DNA from: Bacteroidales bacterium
Lineage (GTDB): Bacteria; Bacteroidota; Bacteroidia; Bacteroidales; UBA932
DNA length: 64,000 nt
Assembly (NCBI GenBank): GCA_017445755.1
Contig: JAFSSE010000014.1
Span: 1-64,000, forward strand
Reading direction: 5' to 3'
In this document: piece after piece, positions 16,406 to 26,100 of the stretch
Layout: the number at the start of each line of letters is the position of its first letter
Position numbering within the stretch: the stretch's first letter is position 1
Notes under the pieces: generated by a model
What the model was told of the DNA's origin: nothing
What the model saw: the letters and a program-made list of their open reading frames with translations, nothing else
Databases searched by the model: none
Translations under genes and position numbers: made by a program

Positions 16406-19400
16406 ATGATCTGTAAGAATTGCGGAAAGGATAATCGCCAGGAGGCACGCTACTGCCGCTTTTGCGGGGCGGAGCTCGAAAAGGCATCTACCGGGAAGGG
16501 GCTGATCGCGAAAGATCAGATCCTCCAGGAGCTGGATGAGTTCGACAGAAAGCTCAAGGTGGCGAAAGAGCTTGCGGGCGGCACCCGTATCGGGCTGGAC
16601 TGCCTTATCCTTGGAGACTCCGGTTCCGGAAAGAGTTTCATCGCGCACCTTATAGCGGACAGAATTATGGCGGCAGGCGTTGTGAAACAGCCACTCAAGG
16701 AAGTGGACGCCGCCGACTGGGCGGAGTTCCTTGGCGACTTCGACAAGAAGATGTCCTCCCTGAAGGGCGGGCTCCTTCTCATAACCAACGCTCAGAAGCT
16801 CCTTCCCGCCACCAAGGCCTCGGATGTGAACCAGCTCGACAAGCTCTTTAAACACATGCGTAACACCGAGGGGGCGCCCATCGTGCTGCTCTGCGGTCTT
16901 AGGATAGATCTATCCCAGTTCCTGGAGAACAATAAGGACGTCCACCGTCTCTTCGAATTCGACTTCCAGCTGCCGGCCTTTACCCTGGACGACCTGACCC
17001 AGCTGACGCTCCTGCTTCTAAAGGAAAAATACAAGGCCGAAATTTCCGACGACCTACCAGCCAGGCTCGGCGCCCATTTCGCATGGTACATGCGCCAACA
17101 GGATGTCGGCCATACCAACGGGCATCTTGCCGAAAAGGTGGCGGAAGATATCTATGTGAGGTCCAAATACCGCGGCAGCAAGGTCGTGGAGGCCATGGAC
17201 ATCGACACCGCCGAGTGTTTCATTCCCAAGAGCGAAGAAGATATTCTTTCTGAACTCGACGCCTTCGTGGGCATGCAAAGCGTCAAGGATAAGCTGCGTG
17301 CCATCATAAAGAATATCCATGCGCGCAAGGAACATGGGGTGGGGGACAAGCTTCTCAAGGACCATTATATCTTTACCGGTAATCCCGGAACCGGAAAAAC
17401 CACCTTAGCCCGCAAGTTCGGCGAAGTGCTCAGCGCCATAGGCGCCCTGCCCACTGGCCAGTTCATAGAGATTTCCGGCAAGGACCTCATCGGCCAGTTC
17501 GTGGGCGACAGCGAAGCCAATGTGAAGCGCTATGTGAACAAGGCCATGGGAGGCGTCCTTTTCATCGACGAAGCATACGCCCTTAAAGGCAGCGGCGGCG
17601 AAAAGGGAAGTTATGGCATGGACGCCGTGAATACCCTTCTGACCCTGCTGGAGAACCGCAAGGGCGAGTTCGTCTGCATCATGGCGGGTTATACCAAGGA
17701 GATGGCGGACTTTGTTCGCATGAATCCCGGCATTCCGTCCCGCTGCAACGTCACCATCGAATTCCCGGACTACAACGCGCGGGAACTGGAGAGAATCTTC
17801 CTCCAGATGCTTAAGAAGAATGACGAGGGCGTAGTATATACCCTGGACGCCGATGCCGAGGAAATGCTTCCCAAGCTCTTCGACCGCATGTATTTGAAGC
17901 GCGGCGACACCTTTGGCAATGCCCGCGCAGTGAGAAATCTTTTCGACGAAACTCTCGAGCGCCATAATGCCAGGAGCAGCTCAGACACTATTCTCAGCTA
18001 CGCCGACATCGTGGGTGAAGACGCTAAGGGAGAGATTTCCGTGGAAGACATAATGAAAGAGTTCGACGACTTCGTTGGCATGGAGTCCGTGAAGGAAGCC
18101 ATGCGGCGGATCGTGAAGGAAGTGGCCGTTCAGAAAAAGCTCATCGAGATGGGAGAGGCCGCAGAGGGGCTCACCAAATACAATTTCATCCTCACCGGCA
18201 ATCCCGGAACGGGCAAGACCACGGTAGCTCGCATCTTCGGGCGGATCTTCAAGGCCCTGGGCGTGACGTCCACTGACCGTGTCACCGAGAAGGTGCCGGA
18301 CCAGATCCTTAGCCAGTATATGAACGAGTCGTCCAAGAACATGAACGACGCCATCAACGAGGCCATGGGCGGTGTGCTCTTCCTGGACGAGGCCTATGGC
18401 ATAGAGCCCATGGACGACGCCGGGCGCAGTACCAGCCCCGAAGGCCGGGATGCCATTAAACTCCTCATGACCCGCATGGAGAACGAGGCCGGCAAGTTCG
18501 TGGTGATTTGTGCCGGCTATCCCAGGGAGATGGAAACCTTCATGAATTCCAACCCGGGCCTGAGGCGCCGTTTTTCGCATACCATCCACATCGACGACTA
18601 CTCGGCCGAAGAGCTCCTCGAGATTTACGAGCGTGCAGCCAAGGCCAAGAAATATAATTTCTCCCTTGCCGACGACGCGGCCCGGACCAAGGCCCTGAAC
18701 ATGTTCCGGACCATGGTCGCGATGAAGGACGACAAGTTCGGAAACGCCGGCGAGGCCATGAAGAAGGTGGCCGAAACAAAGACCAACATCAACAACCGCA
18801 TCCAGCGGATACCCTATGACCAGTGGACGCCTGAGGTCCTCCAGACGGCCCGGTTGGCCTATGCGGAGGATATTCCCTACGAGGAACCGGAGAAGATTTC
18901 TGTCGAGGAGTGCCTTAAAGAACTGAACATGCTCGTGGGCCTTTCCGGAGTCAAGACCTCCCTCACCAAGCTGGCTCATACCATCAACAACGAAATTGAG
19001 GCGGCAAAGCTTGAGAATCGCCGCCCTGAGATTCCGCTGGGCCATTATCTCTTCCTCGGTAATCCCGGGACGGGAAAGACCACGGTGGCGCGCCTCATGG
19101 GGAAGATCCTCTATTCCATGGGAGCGCTTCCTACGCCTACGGTTGTCGAGGTGGACAAGAGCAAGCTGGTAGGCCGGCATATGGGTACCACTGAAGCCAT
19201 CACCTCGCATGTCATCGACACCGCCATGGGCGGCATCCTCTTCATCGACGAGGCCTACCAGCTCGCGCCGAACACCGCTTACGACGGGTACGAGAAAGAT
19301 GCGCTGGATACCCTCCTCAAGCGCCTTGAGGACGACCGGGGCAAGTTCGTGTGCATTGCGGCCGGATATACCTACGAGATGCAGGCCTTCATCCAGGCGA

Positions 19401-19714
19401 ACAGCGGTATAGAGTCCCGGTTCCCTCAGCGGAACTGGATTACATTCGAGGACTACACCCCCGGCGAGCTCTTCGACATTTTTATGATTTATGCCCGGAA
19501 GGGTGGATATACCCTGGATCCCATGGCTGAGAACGCCGTCCGCGGGAAGCTGACGATGATGTACAACAACCGCGGCCGCAGTTTCGGTAACGGACGTGAG
19601 GCCCGTAACCTCTTCGACGAGGTGAAGAGCAACCTCGCGGCCCGTCTCGCCGAGGACGGCAACCCCCATACTCCCGAAGAACGTAAGACCATAATGATGG
19701 AGGACGTGTTATGA
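16406..19714 (+). CDS. Zinc ribbon plus four-P-loop AAA+ ATPase (CbbX/SpoVK type)
   Basis: An 1102-residue protein. Residues 1-25 form a zinc ribbon (CKNCGKDN and CRFCGAE). Then come four nucleotide-binding modules. The first has Walker A GDSGSGKS at 70-77, but its Walker B strand reads GGLLLITNAQ with no acidic pair, so it may bind without hydrolysing. The other three, near residues 326, 598 and 885, carry the canonical GNPGTGKT followed by Walker B LFIDEAYAL, LFLDEAYGI and LFIDEAYQL. They match the CbxX/CfqX (CbbX, SpoVK) family of AAA+ remodelling ATPases. CbbX remodels Rubisco; other relatives act in sporulation and secretion. Three tandem copies make a large remodeller, whose substrate is probably a partner in this operon. 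The stop overlaps the FHA gene start by four bases. Confidence 0.9.
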   Translation: MICKNCGKDNRQEARYCRFCGAELEKASTGKGLIAKDQILQELDEFDRKLKVAKELAGGTRIGLDCLILGDSGSGKSFIAHLIADRIMAAGVVKQPLKEVDAADWAEFLGDFDKKMSSLKGGLLLITNAQKLLPATKASDVNQLDKLFKHMRNTEGAPIVLLCGLRIDLSQFLENNKDVHRLFEFDFQLPAFTLDDLTQLTLLLLKEKYKAEISDDLPARLGAHFAWYMRQQDVGHTNGHLAEKVAEDIYVRSKYRGSKVVEAMDIDTAECFIPKSEEDILSELDAFVGMQSVKDKLRAIIKNIHARKEHGVGDKLLKDHYIFTGNPGTGKTTLARKFGEVLSAIGALPTGQFIEISGKDLIGQFVGDSEANVKRYVNKAMGGVLFIDEAYALKGSGGEKGSYGMDAVNTLLTLLENRKGEFVCIMAGYTKEMADFVRMNPGIPSRCNVTIEFPDYNARELERIFLQMLKKNDEGVVYTLDADAEEMLPKLFDRMYLKRGDTFGNARAVRNLFDETLERHNARSSSDTILSYADIVGEDAKGEISVEDIMKEFDDFVGMESVKEAMRRIVKEVAVQKKLIEMGEAAEGLTKYNFILTGNPGTGKTTVARIFGRIFKALGVTSTDRVTEKVPDQILSQYMNESSKNMNDAINEAMGGVLFLDEAYGIEPMDDAGRSTSPEGRDAIKLLMTRMENEAGKFVVICAGYPREMETFMNSNPGLRRRFSHTIHIDDYSAEELLEIYERAAKAKKYNFSLADDAARTKALNMFRTMVAMKDDKFGNAGEAMKKVAETKTNINNRIQRIPYDQWTPEVLQTARLAYAEDIPYEEPEKISVEECLKELNMLVGLSGVKTSLTKLAHTINNEIEAAKLENRRPEIPLGHYLFLGNPGTGKTTVARLMGKILYSMGALPTPTVVEVDKSKLVGRHMGTTEAITSHVIDTAMGGILFIDEAYQLAPNTAYDGYEKDALDTLLKRLEDDRGKFVCIAAGYTYEMQAFIQANSGIESRFPQRNWITFEDYTPGELFDIFMIYARKGGYTLDPMAENAVRGKLTMMYNNRGRSFGNGREARNLFDEVKSNLAARLAEDGNPHTPEERKTIMMEDVL

Positions 19715-20175
19715 TACAGTGCCCAGAATGCAGGAGCATGATTCCCGATGACAGCGCCTTTTGCGACCAGTGCGGGAAGGAACTTAAGTGGTGTCCTGAG
19801 TGCGGACGCCCGAAACGCGGCGCTGAGTGCCCGGTCTGCGGGAGCGACCTTGTGCCCGGACGCAAATGGCTCGCCGGCGCTTCTGGGGGTACACCTCCTG
19901 CCTCTGCGCTGGTGGGAAACGGGTGGCGCATGACGCTGCAGCCCGGCCAGTTCGGGAGGGGAGGCGGCATCTGGCCTGAACTCGGCAGCTGCCCCTATGT
20001 ATCGGGCCTGCACGGACAGATCTCAGAAGGCCCCGGGGGCTGTTGGAACATCACCGACGTCGGCTCTACCAACGGAACCTTTGTGGACGGAATACGCCTT
20101 CAGAGCGGAGTCGCCACGCCCCTTAAGAAGGGCTCGAAAGTTCGAATTGCAACCCTTGATTTTATCGTAGAATGA
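19711..20175 (+). CDS. Double zinc-ribbon FHA-domain protein
   Basis: A 154-residue protein with two zinc ribbons (C4/C7 with C18/C21, and C28/C31 with C40/C43) followed by an FHA domain at about 72-154. The phosphothreonine-binding elements are present: GR in FGRGG (81-85), the S and H in YVSGLHG (96-102), and STNGT at 119-123. FHA domains read phosphothreonine, here presumably marks placed by the kinase encoded upstream. The ribbons resemble those of the AAA+ and zinc-ribbon proteins. The gene overlaps both the AAA+ and PP2C genes by four bases, so the phospho-reader, remodeller and phosphatase are made in a coupled way. Confidence 0.92.
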   Translation: MIQCPECRSMIPDDSAFCDQCGKELKWCPECGRPKRGAECPVCGSDLVPGRKWLAGASGGTPPASALVGNGWRMTLQPGQFGRGGGIWPELGSCPYVSGLHGQISEGPGGCWNITDVGSTNGTFVDGIRLQSGVATPLKKGSKVRIATLDFIVE

Positions 20176-20906
20176 AACTTGAAATCCAGGCGCTTTGCCA
20201 AAAAGGCCTTGTCCGGCAGAACAACGAAGATGCCCTTTCCGTAGGCGGGCTCTTCCTTCGCGATGATTCTACAGAAATCACCGTGAATACGCCCGAAGAC
20301 GGCTTTTTCTACCTTCTTGTCGCCGACGGTATGGGTGGACACGAAAACGGGGAGGAGGCGAGCAGCTTCGCCCTTGATGAAATCAAGGAGCAGCTGGTCA
20401 TGCACCAGGTCCAGCCGGATTCCTTCGAGGACGACATACGCGAGGCGGCCCGCTACATTGCCTTCAAGCTGAACCGCGCCGCAGCCGACCGCGGGCAGCA
20501 AAAGCCCATGGGCTGCACCCTGAGCGGAGTCATCTGGCACTACGGCCGCATCTGGCTCCTCAATGCCGGCGACAGCCGGACCTACCGCTTCCGGGAGGGC
20601 ATTCTCCGTCAGCTCACCACCGATGAGACCGAACGCGGCCTGACCGGCGACCCCGAAGGGAGCAAGCTGCTGCTGAACTGCCTCGGAGGCGGCTGCGAAG
20701 GCCGCCTTACGGTGGACGACCTGGAGGGGAAACTGCTCCCCGGAGATATCCTTCTCGTCTGCTCCGACGGCCTGACGGACATGGTCCCTGACGAAGAAAT
20801 CGAGACCGCCCTCGGCGAAGGGGCCGGAGCCGGCGACCTTTACCGTATGGCCTGCGAAGGCGGAGGAATGGACAACACTTCAATTATCCTTGCTAAAATA
20901 TTATAA
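20172..20906 (+). CDS. PP2C-family Ser/Thr protein phosphatase
   Basis: A 244-residue cytoplasmic phosphatase with all PP2C metal-binding motifs: RQNNEDA with E19 and D20, VADGMGGHENG with D52, GCTLSG near 114, NAGDSR at 131-136, CSDGLTDMV with D199, and MDNTS with D234. Length and motif order match stand-alone bacterial PP2C enzymes, which use two or three Mn/Mg ions to remove phosphate from Ser/Thr. It should oppose the kinase encoded by the same operon. There is no regulatory extension. The start overlaps the FHA gene stop (ATGA). Confidence 0.95.
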   Translation: MKLEIQALCQKGLVRQNNEDALSVGGLFLRDDSTEITVNTPEDGFFYLLVADGMGGHENGEEASSFALDEIKEQLVMHQVQPDSFEDDIREAARYIAFKLNRAAADRGQQKPMGCTLSGVIWHYGRIWLLNAGDSRTYRFREGILRQLTTDETERGLTGDPEGSKLLLNCLGGGCEGRLTVDDLEGKLLPGDILLVCSDGLTDMVPDEEIETALGEGAGAGDLYRMACEGGGMDNTSIILAKIL

Positions 20907-20916
20907 CCCAACCTAT

Positions 20917-21444
20917 ATGAAAAAATTACGAATAATTTTCCTGCTTTCCCTTGTGGCCCTGATGGGCTTCACGTCTTGTTCCAAGAGCAAGAAACGGGAG
21001 AAGATTACGGACCCCGTTCAGCAGGAAGCCCTGAGAACCCGAAATCAGGACATCCCTGTTGATTCCCTGTTTACGGCGACCGCTCTCCGCGAGATTGCCT
21101 CTCCCTTCAAGAAGATTTCCATCAAGAAACTCTTTACCGAAGTGAAGGCCTCCTGGAAGGTGTCGGCGGAAAATGCTACCCGCGAGAAGTATGCAAAAGA
21201 AAAGCTCGTAAGAAAGGACAAGATGAAGGAAGATGCTGCGAAAAAAGCCGCTGCAAAGGCCTCAGCCGAGGATATGGCGGAGTTTAAGGCATCTTTTACG
21301 GAACGTGTGTCCGTAACCTTCAGAGACCTCCCGGCCGAGGGCTACAGCCCCTCGCTCACCATCTATTTCCTTGTGGTACTCGTCGCCTTTGCGATTATCT
21401 TTACCATAAGGGTCATCAAGGCATTCTTCATCTCACCTAAATAA
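20917..21444 (+). CDS. Lipoprotein-type protein with C-terminal membrane helix
   Basis: A 175-residue protein. The N-terminus is basic then hydrophobic and ends in LMGFTSC, a good lipobox. The middle is helical, charged and lysine-rich (AKEKLVRKDKMKEDAAKKAAAKA). Near the C-terminus a clear membrane helix (IYFLVVLVAFAIIFTIRVI) is followed by a short basic tail. A lipid anchor at one end and a helix at the other would pin the central coil across or along the periplasmic face. I do not recognise the family. I start at the ATG 20917 because the signal sequence begins there. It separates the soluble phosphorylation genes from the membrane components, eleven bases after the PP2C stop. Confidence 0.7.
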   Translation: MKKLRIIFLLSLVALMGFTSCSKSKKREKITDPVQQEALRTRNQDIPVDSLFTATALREIASPFKKISIKKLFTEVKASWKVSAENATREKYAKEKLVRKDKMKEDAAKKAAAKASAEDMAEFKASFTERVSVTFRDLPAEGYSPSLTIYFLVVLVAFAIIFTIRVIKAFFISPK

Positions 21445-21454
21445 GAGCAAGGTT

Positions 21455-23134
21455 ATGTCGGAAAGATATTTAAGGCATCAGTCGCTTAATATCGACGATG
21501 CAGTCGTGGCTAAGGTAAAAAAGCTGATTAACGAATACGCCTCCCGCTCGAAGGGCCATCCTTTCGGAAAATATGGTGACGAGATCGTGCTCCAGAAATA
21601 CGAGCTCGACCCGATTTATGTGGAGCACCTCCATTCCCAGTATGACAAGCGTCAGGTGGAGAATAAGCAGTATCCCTACAAGGGAGGACAAATCTATACC
21701 CGCAGGTTTTACAAACCTTCCGATGTGGATGTGTGGAGCTTTAACCTGCTCACTACAGAGAAGTTCGTTCATAATGGAAAGTCCTTCGAGGTCACCGGTT
21801 CCCACCATGTGGAGACCTGCCCCAGGTGCGAAGGCAGTGGAAGGATGGTCTGTCCTTCCTGCGGCGGCAGCGGCAGGCAGTCTTGCTCCAGCTGTAACGG
21901 GAACGGGCAAATCAAGAGGACACGTCAGGAGCGTCAGCACACGGCTGATAAGGTTTATTCGGACGGCCATCGTGAAGCAGTTTACAGCTATGTTGACGTG
22001 ACTTATTACGAGACATGCCGAAACTGCGGCGGGTCAGGCACTGTGAACTGTTACAAGTGCGGCGGAGACACAAAGGTTACCTGCAGTCTCTGCGAAGGAT
22101 ACGGGAGGAATGTACACTGCTTCGAAATTAACCAGAAACTTGATGATCATATTTCCTCGCACTATTTCTATACGGAAAATGTGTCTAAGGTGCAGGAACT
22201 TGTGGACATCAAGCGGAGTTATCAGGGCAGTCATCTTTTCCATGAACGTCAGACGGCCATCCGAAAGGGAGTCTTCACCGAAGATACCCAGATAGGCACG
22301 CAGCTCGACAGCTTTATAGGAGAGCATGCCAGGGAGACCAGTCCAATCTGCCATATCCTTTTCCAGGAGGCCGACATCTACAGGGTTGATGCCTGGTTTG
22401 TGCAGTACACCTACAAGGGCCGCACTTACTACGGCTGCATCTCCGCGGCCGATGGAGAGGAACGATTCTACGACGGAGTCTCTCCCATCAGCGAACTGGC
22501 GGACAAGTGGCTCAAGGAAGCCAACAAGAAGGTAGGAGGCGTAGGCACCATAAAGGCCCGCAAACTGCTCGAACAGGTCGAGAAGCTGAATGTCTATGGC
22601 AGGACCGGCGTAAAGGCCGGAATCGAGGGCAAGGTCAACACCCATCTAAATACCCTTTATAATCTGGGTAACGACCTGATGTTCTGGCTCATAGCCCTGC
22701 TTGGCACCCCCTTCATCTATAACTTCTGCCATGAACTGAATCCGGTGCTGCGCTATGCCCACTTCCTGAACGATCCGGCGTGGAAGCCATATGGCCTGAT
22801 TCCCGTGGCGACGTGCATCGTGTTCCTGGGACTGCTATGGTTTGCCAAATTTATGATAAATGAATCCGACCACAGCAAGGCCAGGCATGCCACGGTTTTC
22901 GGCTTCGTATTGTCCGGAATGGGCCTCTACCTTCTCATTGCCGTAGGCATCCTCGCCGTCCTCCTGGGTCTTAACTACCTCGGCCTTCCGATCCTGACGG
23001 CCGGTGTGCTATGGCTTATCCTGCAGATTCTGAAGATAATCTTTATCATCCTGGTCTATATCATCATGATAGCGTACTCGCTCATCAGGTGGCTTGGAAA
23101 ACTACTCGTCAAACTCTGGCATTTCATATTCTAA
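21455..23134 (+). CDS. Membrane protein with DnaJ-type CxxCxGxG zinc repeats
   Basis: A 559-residue protein. Residues about 122-215 contain six CxxC units, most in the DnaJ cysteine-rich pattern CxxCxGxG: CPRCEGSG, CPSCGGSG, CSSCNGNG, CRNCGGSG, CYKCGG and CSLCEGYG. There is no J domain, so it cannot recruit DnaK the usual way; the zinc repeats may bind unfolded or partner proteins. Residues 220-400 are soluble. From about 407 to the end there are five hydrophobic helices, giving a membrane-anchored C-terminus. Such J-less zinc-repeat membrane proteins are poorly described. Its position inside the kinase operon, ten bases after the lipoprotein gene, suggests it is a membrane partner of the complex. 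Confidence 0.75.
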   Translation: MSERYLRHQSLNIDDAVVAKVKKLINEYASRSKGHPFGKYGDEIVLQKYELDPIYVEHLHSQYDKRQVENKQYPYKGGQIYTRRFYKPSDVDVWSFNLLTTEKFVHNGKSFEVTGSHHVETCPRCEGSGRMVCPSCGGSGRQSCSSCNGNGQIKRTRQERQHTADKVYSDGHREAVYSYVDVTYYETCRNCGGSGTVNCYKCGGDTKVTCSLCEGYGRNVHCFEINQKLDDHISSHYFYTENVSKVQELVDIKRSYQGSHLFHERQTAIRKGVFTEDTQIGTQLDSFIGEHARETSPICHILFQEADIYRVDAWFVQYTYKGRTYYGCISAADGEERFYDGVSPISELADKWLKEANKKVGGVGTIKARKLLEQVEKLNVYGRTGVKAGIEGKVNTHLNTLYNLGNDLMFWLIALLGTPFIYNFCHELNPVLRYAHFLNDPAWKPYGLIPVATCIVFLGLLWFAKFMINESDHSKARHATVFGFVLSGMGLYLLIAVGILAVLLGLNYLGLPILTAGVLWLILQILKIIFIILVYIIMIAYSLIRWLGKLLVKLWHFIF

Positions 23135-23146
23135 TCATTCTGCAAC

Positions 23147-26100
23147 ATGGAAAACTCTTGCTGGCGCCGATATAATATCTTCATCTCCTCGACTTTCAAG
23201 GACATGGATTTCGAGCGGGATGTCATCAAGTTCAAGGTCATCCCCGCCCTTAACCGCCGGTTCAGGGATCGGAGGGTGGAGCTCCAGGCGATAGACCTTC
23301 GCCTCGGGGTGAACACCTCGAAGATGTCGGAGGAAGAGAGTGAACGCAAGGTTCTTTCCGTCTGCACGAGCTGCATCGACAGCGCCCGGCCCTTTTTCAT
23401 CGGGCTCATCGGGAGGCGCTATGGCTGGATTCCGCCAGTGGAGCGCTGGAAGGAGTTCACCCTCCGCCTGAGCCCCGAGGAGAAGGAACTCCTTTCGGGC
23501 ACTGCCGGCTGCTCCGTCACGGAAATGGAAATCGTTTACGGGGCGCTTTCGCAGGGCAGTTTCGATACCTCCCATGTGCTGTTCTTCCTTCGTGACGAGG
23601 AGTCCTATGACGGGATGCCGGAGGACCTGCTACCCACTTTCTGCGACTCCGACCCCGAAAACCTCCTGAAGCTGGAAGCCCTGAAGGGAAAGGTCCGCCG
23701 GCTCTTTGGAGAGCGCGGCGGTGAGGATGATCGCTGCCTGCCATACCATCTGAACTGGACGGACGGCGGCTTTTCGTCCGATGAGTTCGAGAAGATGGTG
23801 GAAGAGCAGCTCGCCGCCCAGATTGAGGCGGAAACGGCGCGAGAGGAGAAAGAAGGAGCAGATTCGTGGTGGGCCCAGGAAAAGGAACTCGAGGAATCAA
23901 CCCTTCTTCGGCTTCTACCCGGGTCGATCGAACTGGACATTTACGACGACGAGGACGCTTCCGAGGATGAGGAAACATCCTCGTCGGACGTTGCCATCTG
24001 GTATGTGCAGGGCTTTGGAGCCAGTACCCGCATGGCCCAGGACTATGTTCGGTGGGACGAAGATACGGACGTTATACGCCTTCTTGGCGTCTTCGGCCTC
24101 TCCGAGTACAGCTCTTCGATGCGTCCCGTCCTTGCCCGCTGGATCCATGAAATAGCAGAAAAAACCGGCCGGGAAAAGCTTCCGGATGATGAGCTTCTGC
24201 TTGGGAAAATGCCGGAAACGGAGCTTTACAGACTCTTCGAGGAGGTGGTGAATGAGGCCGCGGGGAACTTCTATCTCTACATTTATCTTGATGATGTCGA
24301 GGCGCTTGAGACGTCTTCGCCAAAGGACCTCTACATGACCTGGCTGGACCATGTCAAGGACAGGGTGAATGTCATAATCAACCTTCAGGACGGCTCCGAA
24401 GCGCGCGGGAAGTTCTTCCAGCAGCATACCTACCTTTCGAAAAAGCTCATGCTCGGGGTGATGAACGACCGAGAAGCGGCCGGGCATCTTATTGAAAACT
24501 ACGAGAAAACCTATTTCCTCGAGCTTCCTGAAAAGATCAAAAAGGAAATGCTCCGGATAATCGACAGGGGAAAAGTGCTTCCTACTCTGAAGATTCACAG
24601 CGTTTTCCGCGTCTTTGAATCCCTGACCCAGGAGGATTTCGCTGAGATCCGGGGACGACGGGGCAGCCAGATAGATGCCATCAATGCCTATCTTGAAGAG
24701 ATTTGGAAGAAAATGCCCGAAGCCCCGTATGATGTCATGACCTTCATGGTGAATGCGATCTTGAAGAACCTCCGCCTCGGAGAGGGGATGCGGGAGGCCG
24801 TATGGACCATAGCTGCGGCCCCGGGAGGCCTCCGCGAGAGGGACATCGCCCACTTTGCGGGAGACGACTGGGACGAGGTGCAGTTCTACCGCGCCATGAA
24901 TTTCCTCCATGATTTCTTCTACGAAGACCGCGCCCGGCACCTCTGGAGGTCCAAATACATCACCCGTGTTGAGGATGGACTTGGAGGAAGGCAAAAGACC
25001 ATCTCCGAATATGTCATGACCCTTGACCCGAGGGATTCGCTCCGCGAGACGATGGGCCTCTACTATGCCCTCGGTGGCTGCGTGCCCTCGCATTTTGCCG
25101 CCTATATGGTTGAGGGGGACTACCTCCATGGCCAGCAGATGAAGGACCTTACCCGGCTCCACGGCCCCCAGATCAGGCAGCTGCTGAGGGAGGGCTTCCT
25201 GGACAGCAAAGACTTTGAAAACTACTGCAAGGCACTGCCCACAGGGCAGCGGCTCCAGCTCATGATGGATATCATCACGGCCCTTGCCGACCTCGAGGAG
25301 GACCGTAGGCGAATCCATTCGAAAATGGCCCTCTGGCTCTCAGACATCAATCCGGAAGGGCTCTCGGGCGTTGATGCATTCACCCTTGCGAGCGTCCTTT
25401 CCGGACAGAACGAAGACGAAAAGCTGATGGAAAAGGCGCTGGAAGCGGCCCGCCGGTGCAGGGACCTCGAATTCGAGACTTCGGAGCAGCTTCTGACCAT
25501 GGTTTCCAGCATCCTGATGATGATATATCAGAAGAAGGGTCGGGAGGATAAACTCCGGAAACTTCAGGAGGTTATGGCCTCCGGGCAGAAAGAGGAGGGC
25601 GCAAAAGAGCGGTTTACGGCCCTCTACCCCCTGGTGGCCCAGTCCATGGGAAAAACGCCCGAGGAGCGTAAAAGCATTCTGAGCTCCTTCTTCAAGCAGT
25701 ACTACGAAATCGTTGAGGACCTCGAAGTGAATACCGAGAACTTCAAGGCACGTTTTTCATCGTCCAAAGTGATTCTCGGCGCCTTCATGCTGCTTGAGCA
25801 GGATAAGCGCTACGAGTGGCTCATCATCGCACTGATGGACTTCATGCCCTCGATGCGTCTCTTCTACAGAGCAGGGAATTTCTTTTCCTATCCCGAGGCC
25901 CTCGAACTTCACGTCCGCTTCCACATTATGCTGGTGATGGCCTGCTATAACTATCTGGAGGAAAAAGGGCTTTTCAAGGACTGGGACGAAGAGGAACTCC
26001 ACCCGCTTCAGCGGATCCAGGCCCTTTCGACCATCGCTACGGCCGAAGGAGGAGAACTCCTGAAGGATGCCGATCCGGACAATCCGCTCGTCGGGCAGCT

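Noticed and set aside
17981-19669. A 562-codon minus-strand frame opposite the AAA+ gene
   Set aside because: It is antisense to three intact AAA+ modules, has no promoter and shows low-complexity His/Gly/Leu composition typical of shadow frames.
23915-25318. A 467-codon minus-strand frame opposite the DUF4062 gene
   Set aside because: It lies entirely within a well-supported gene on the other strand and shows no domain or signal.
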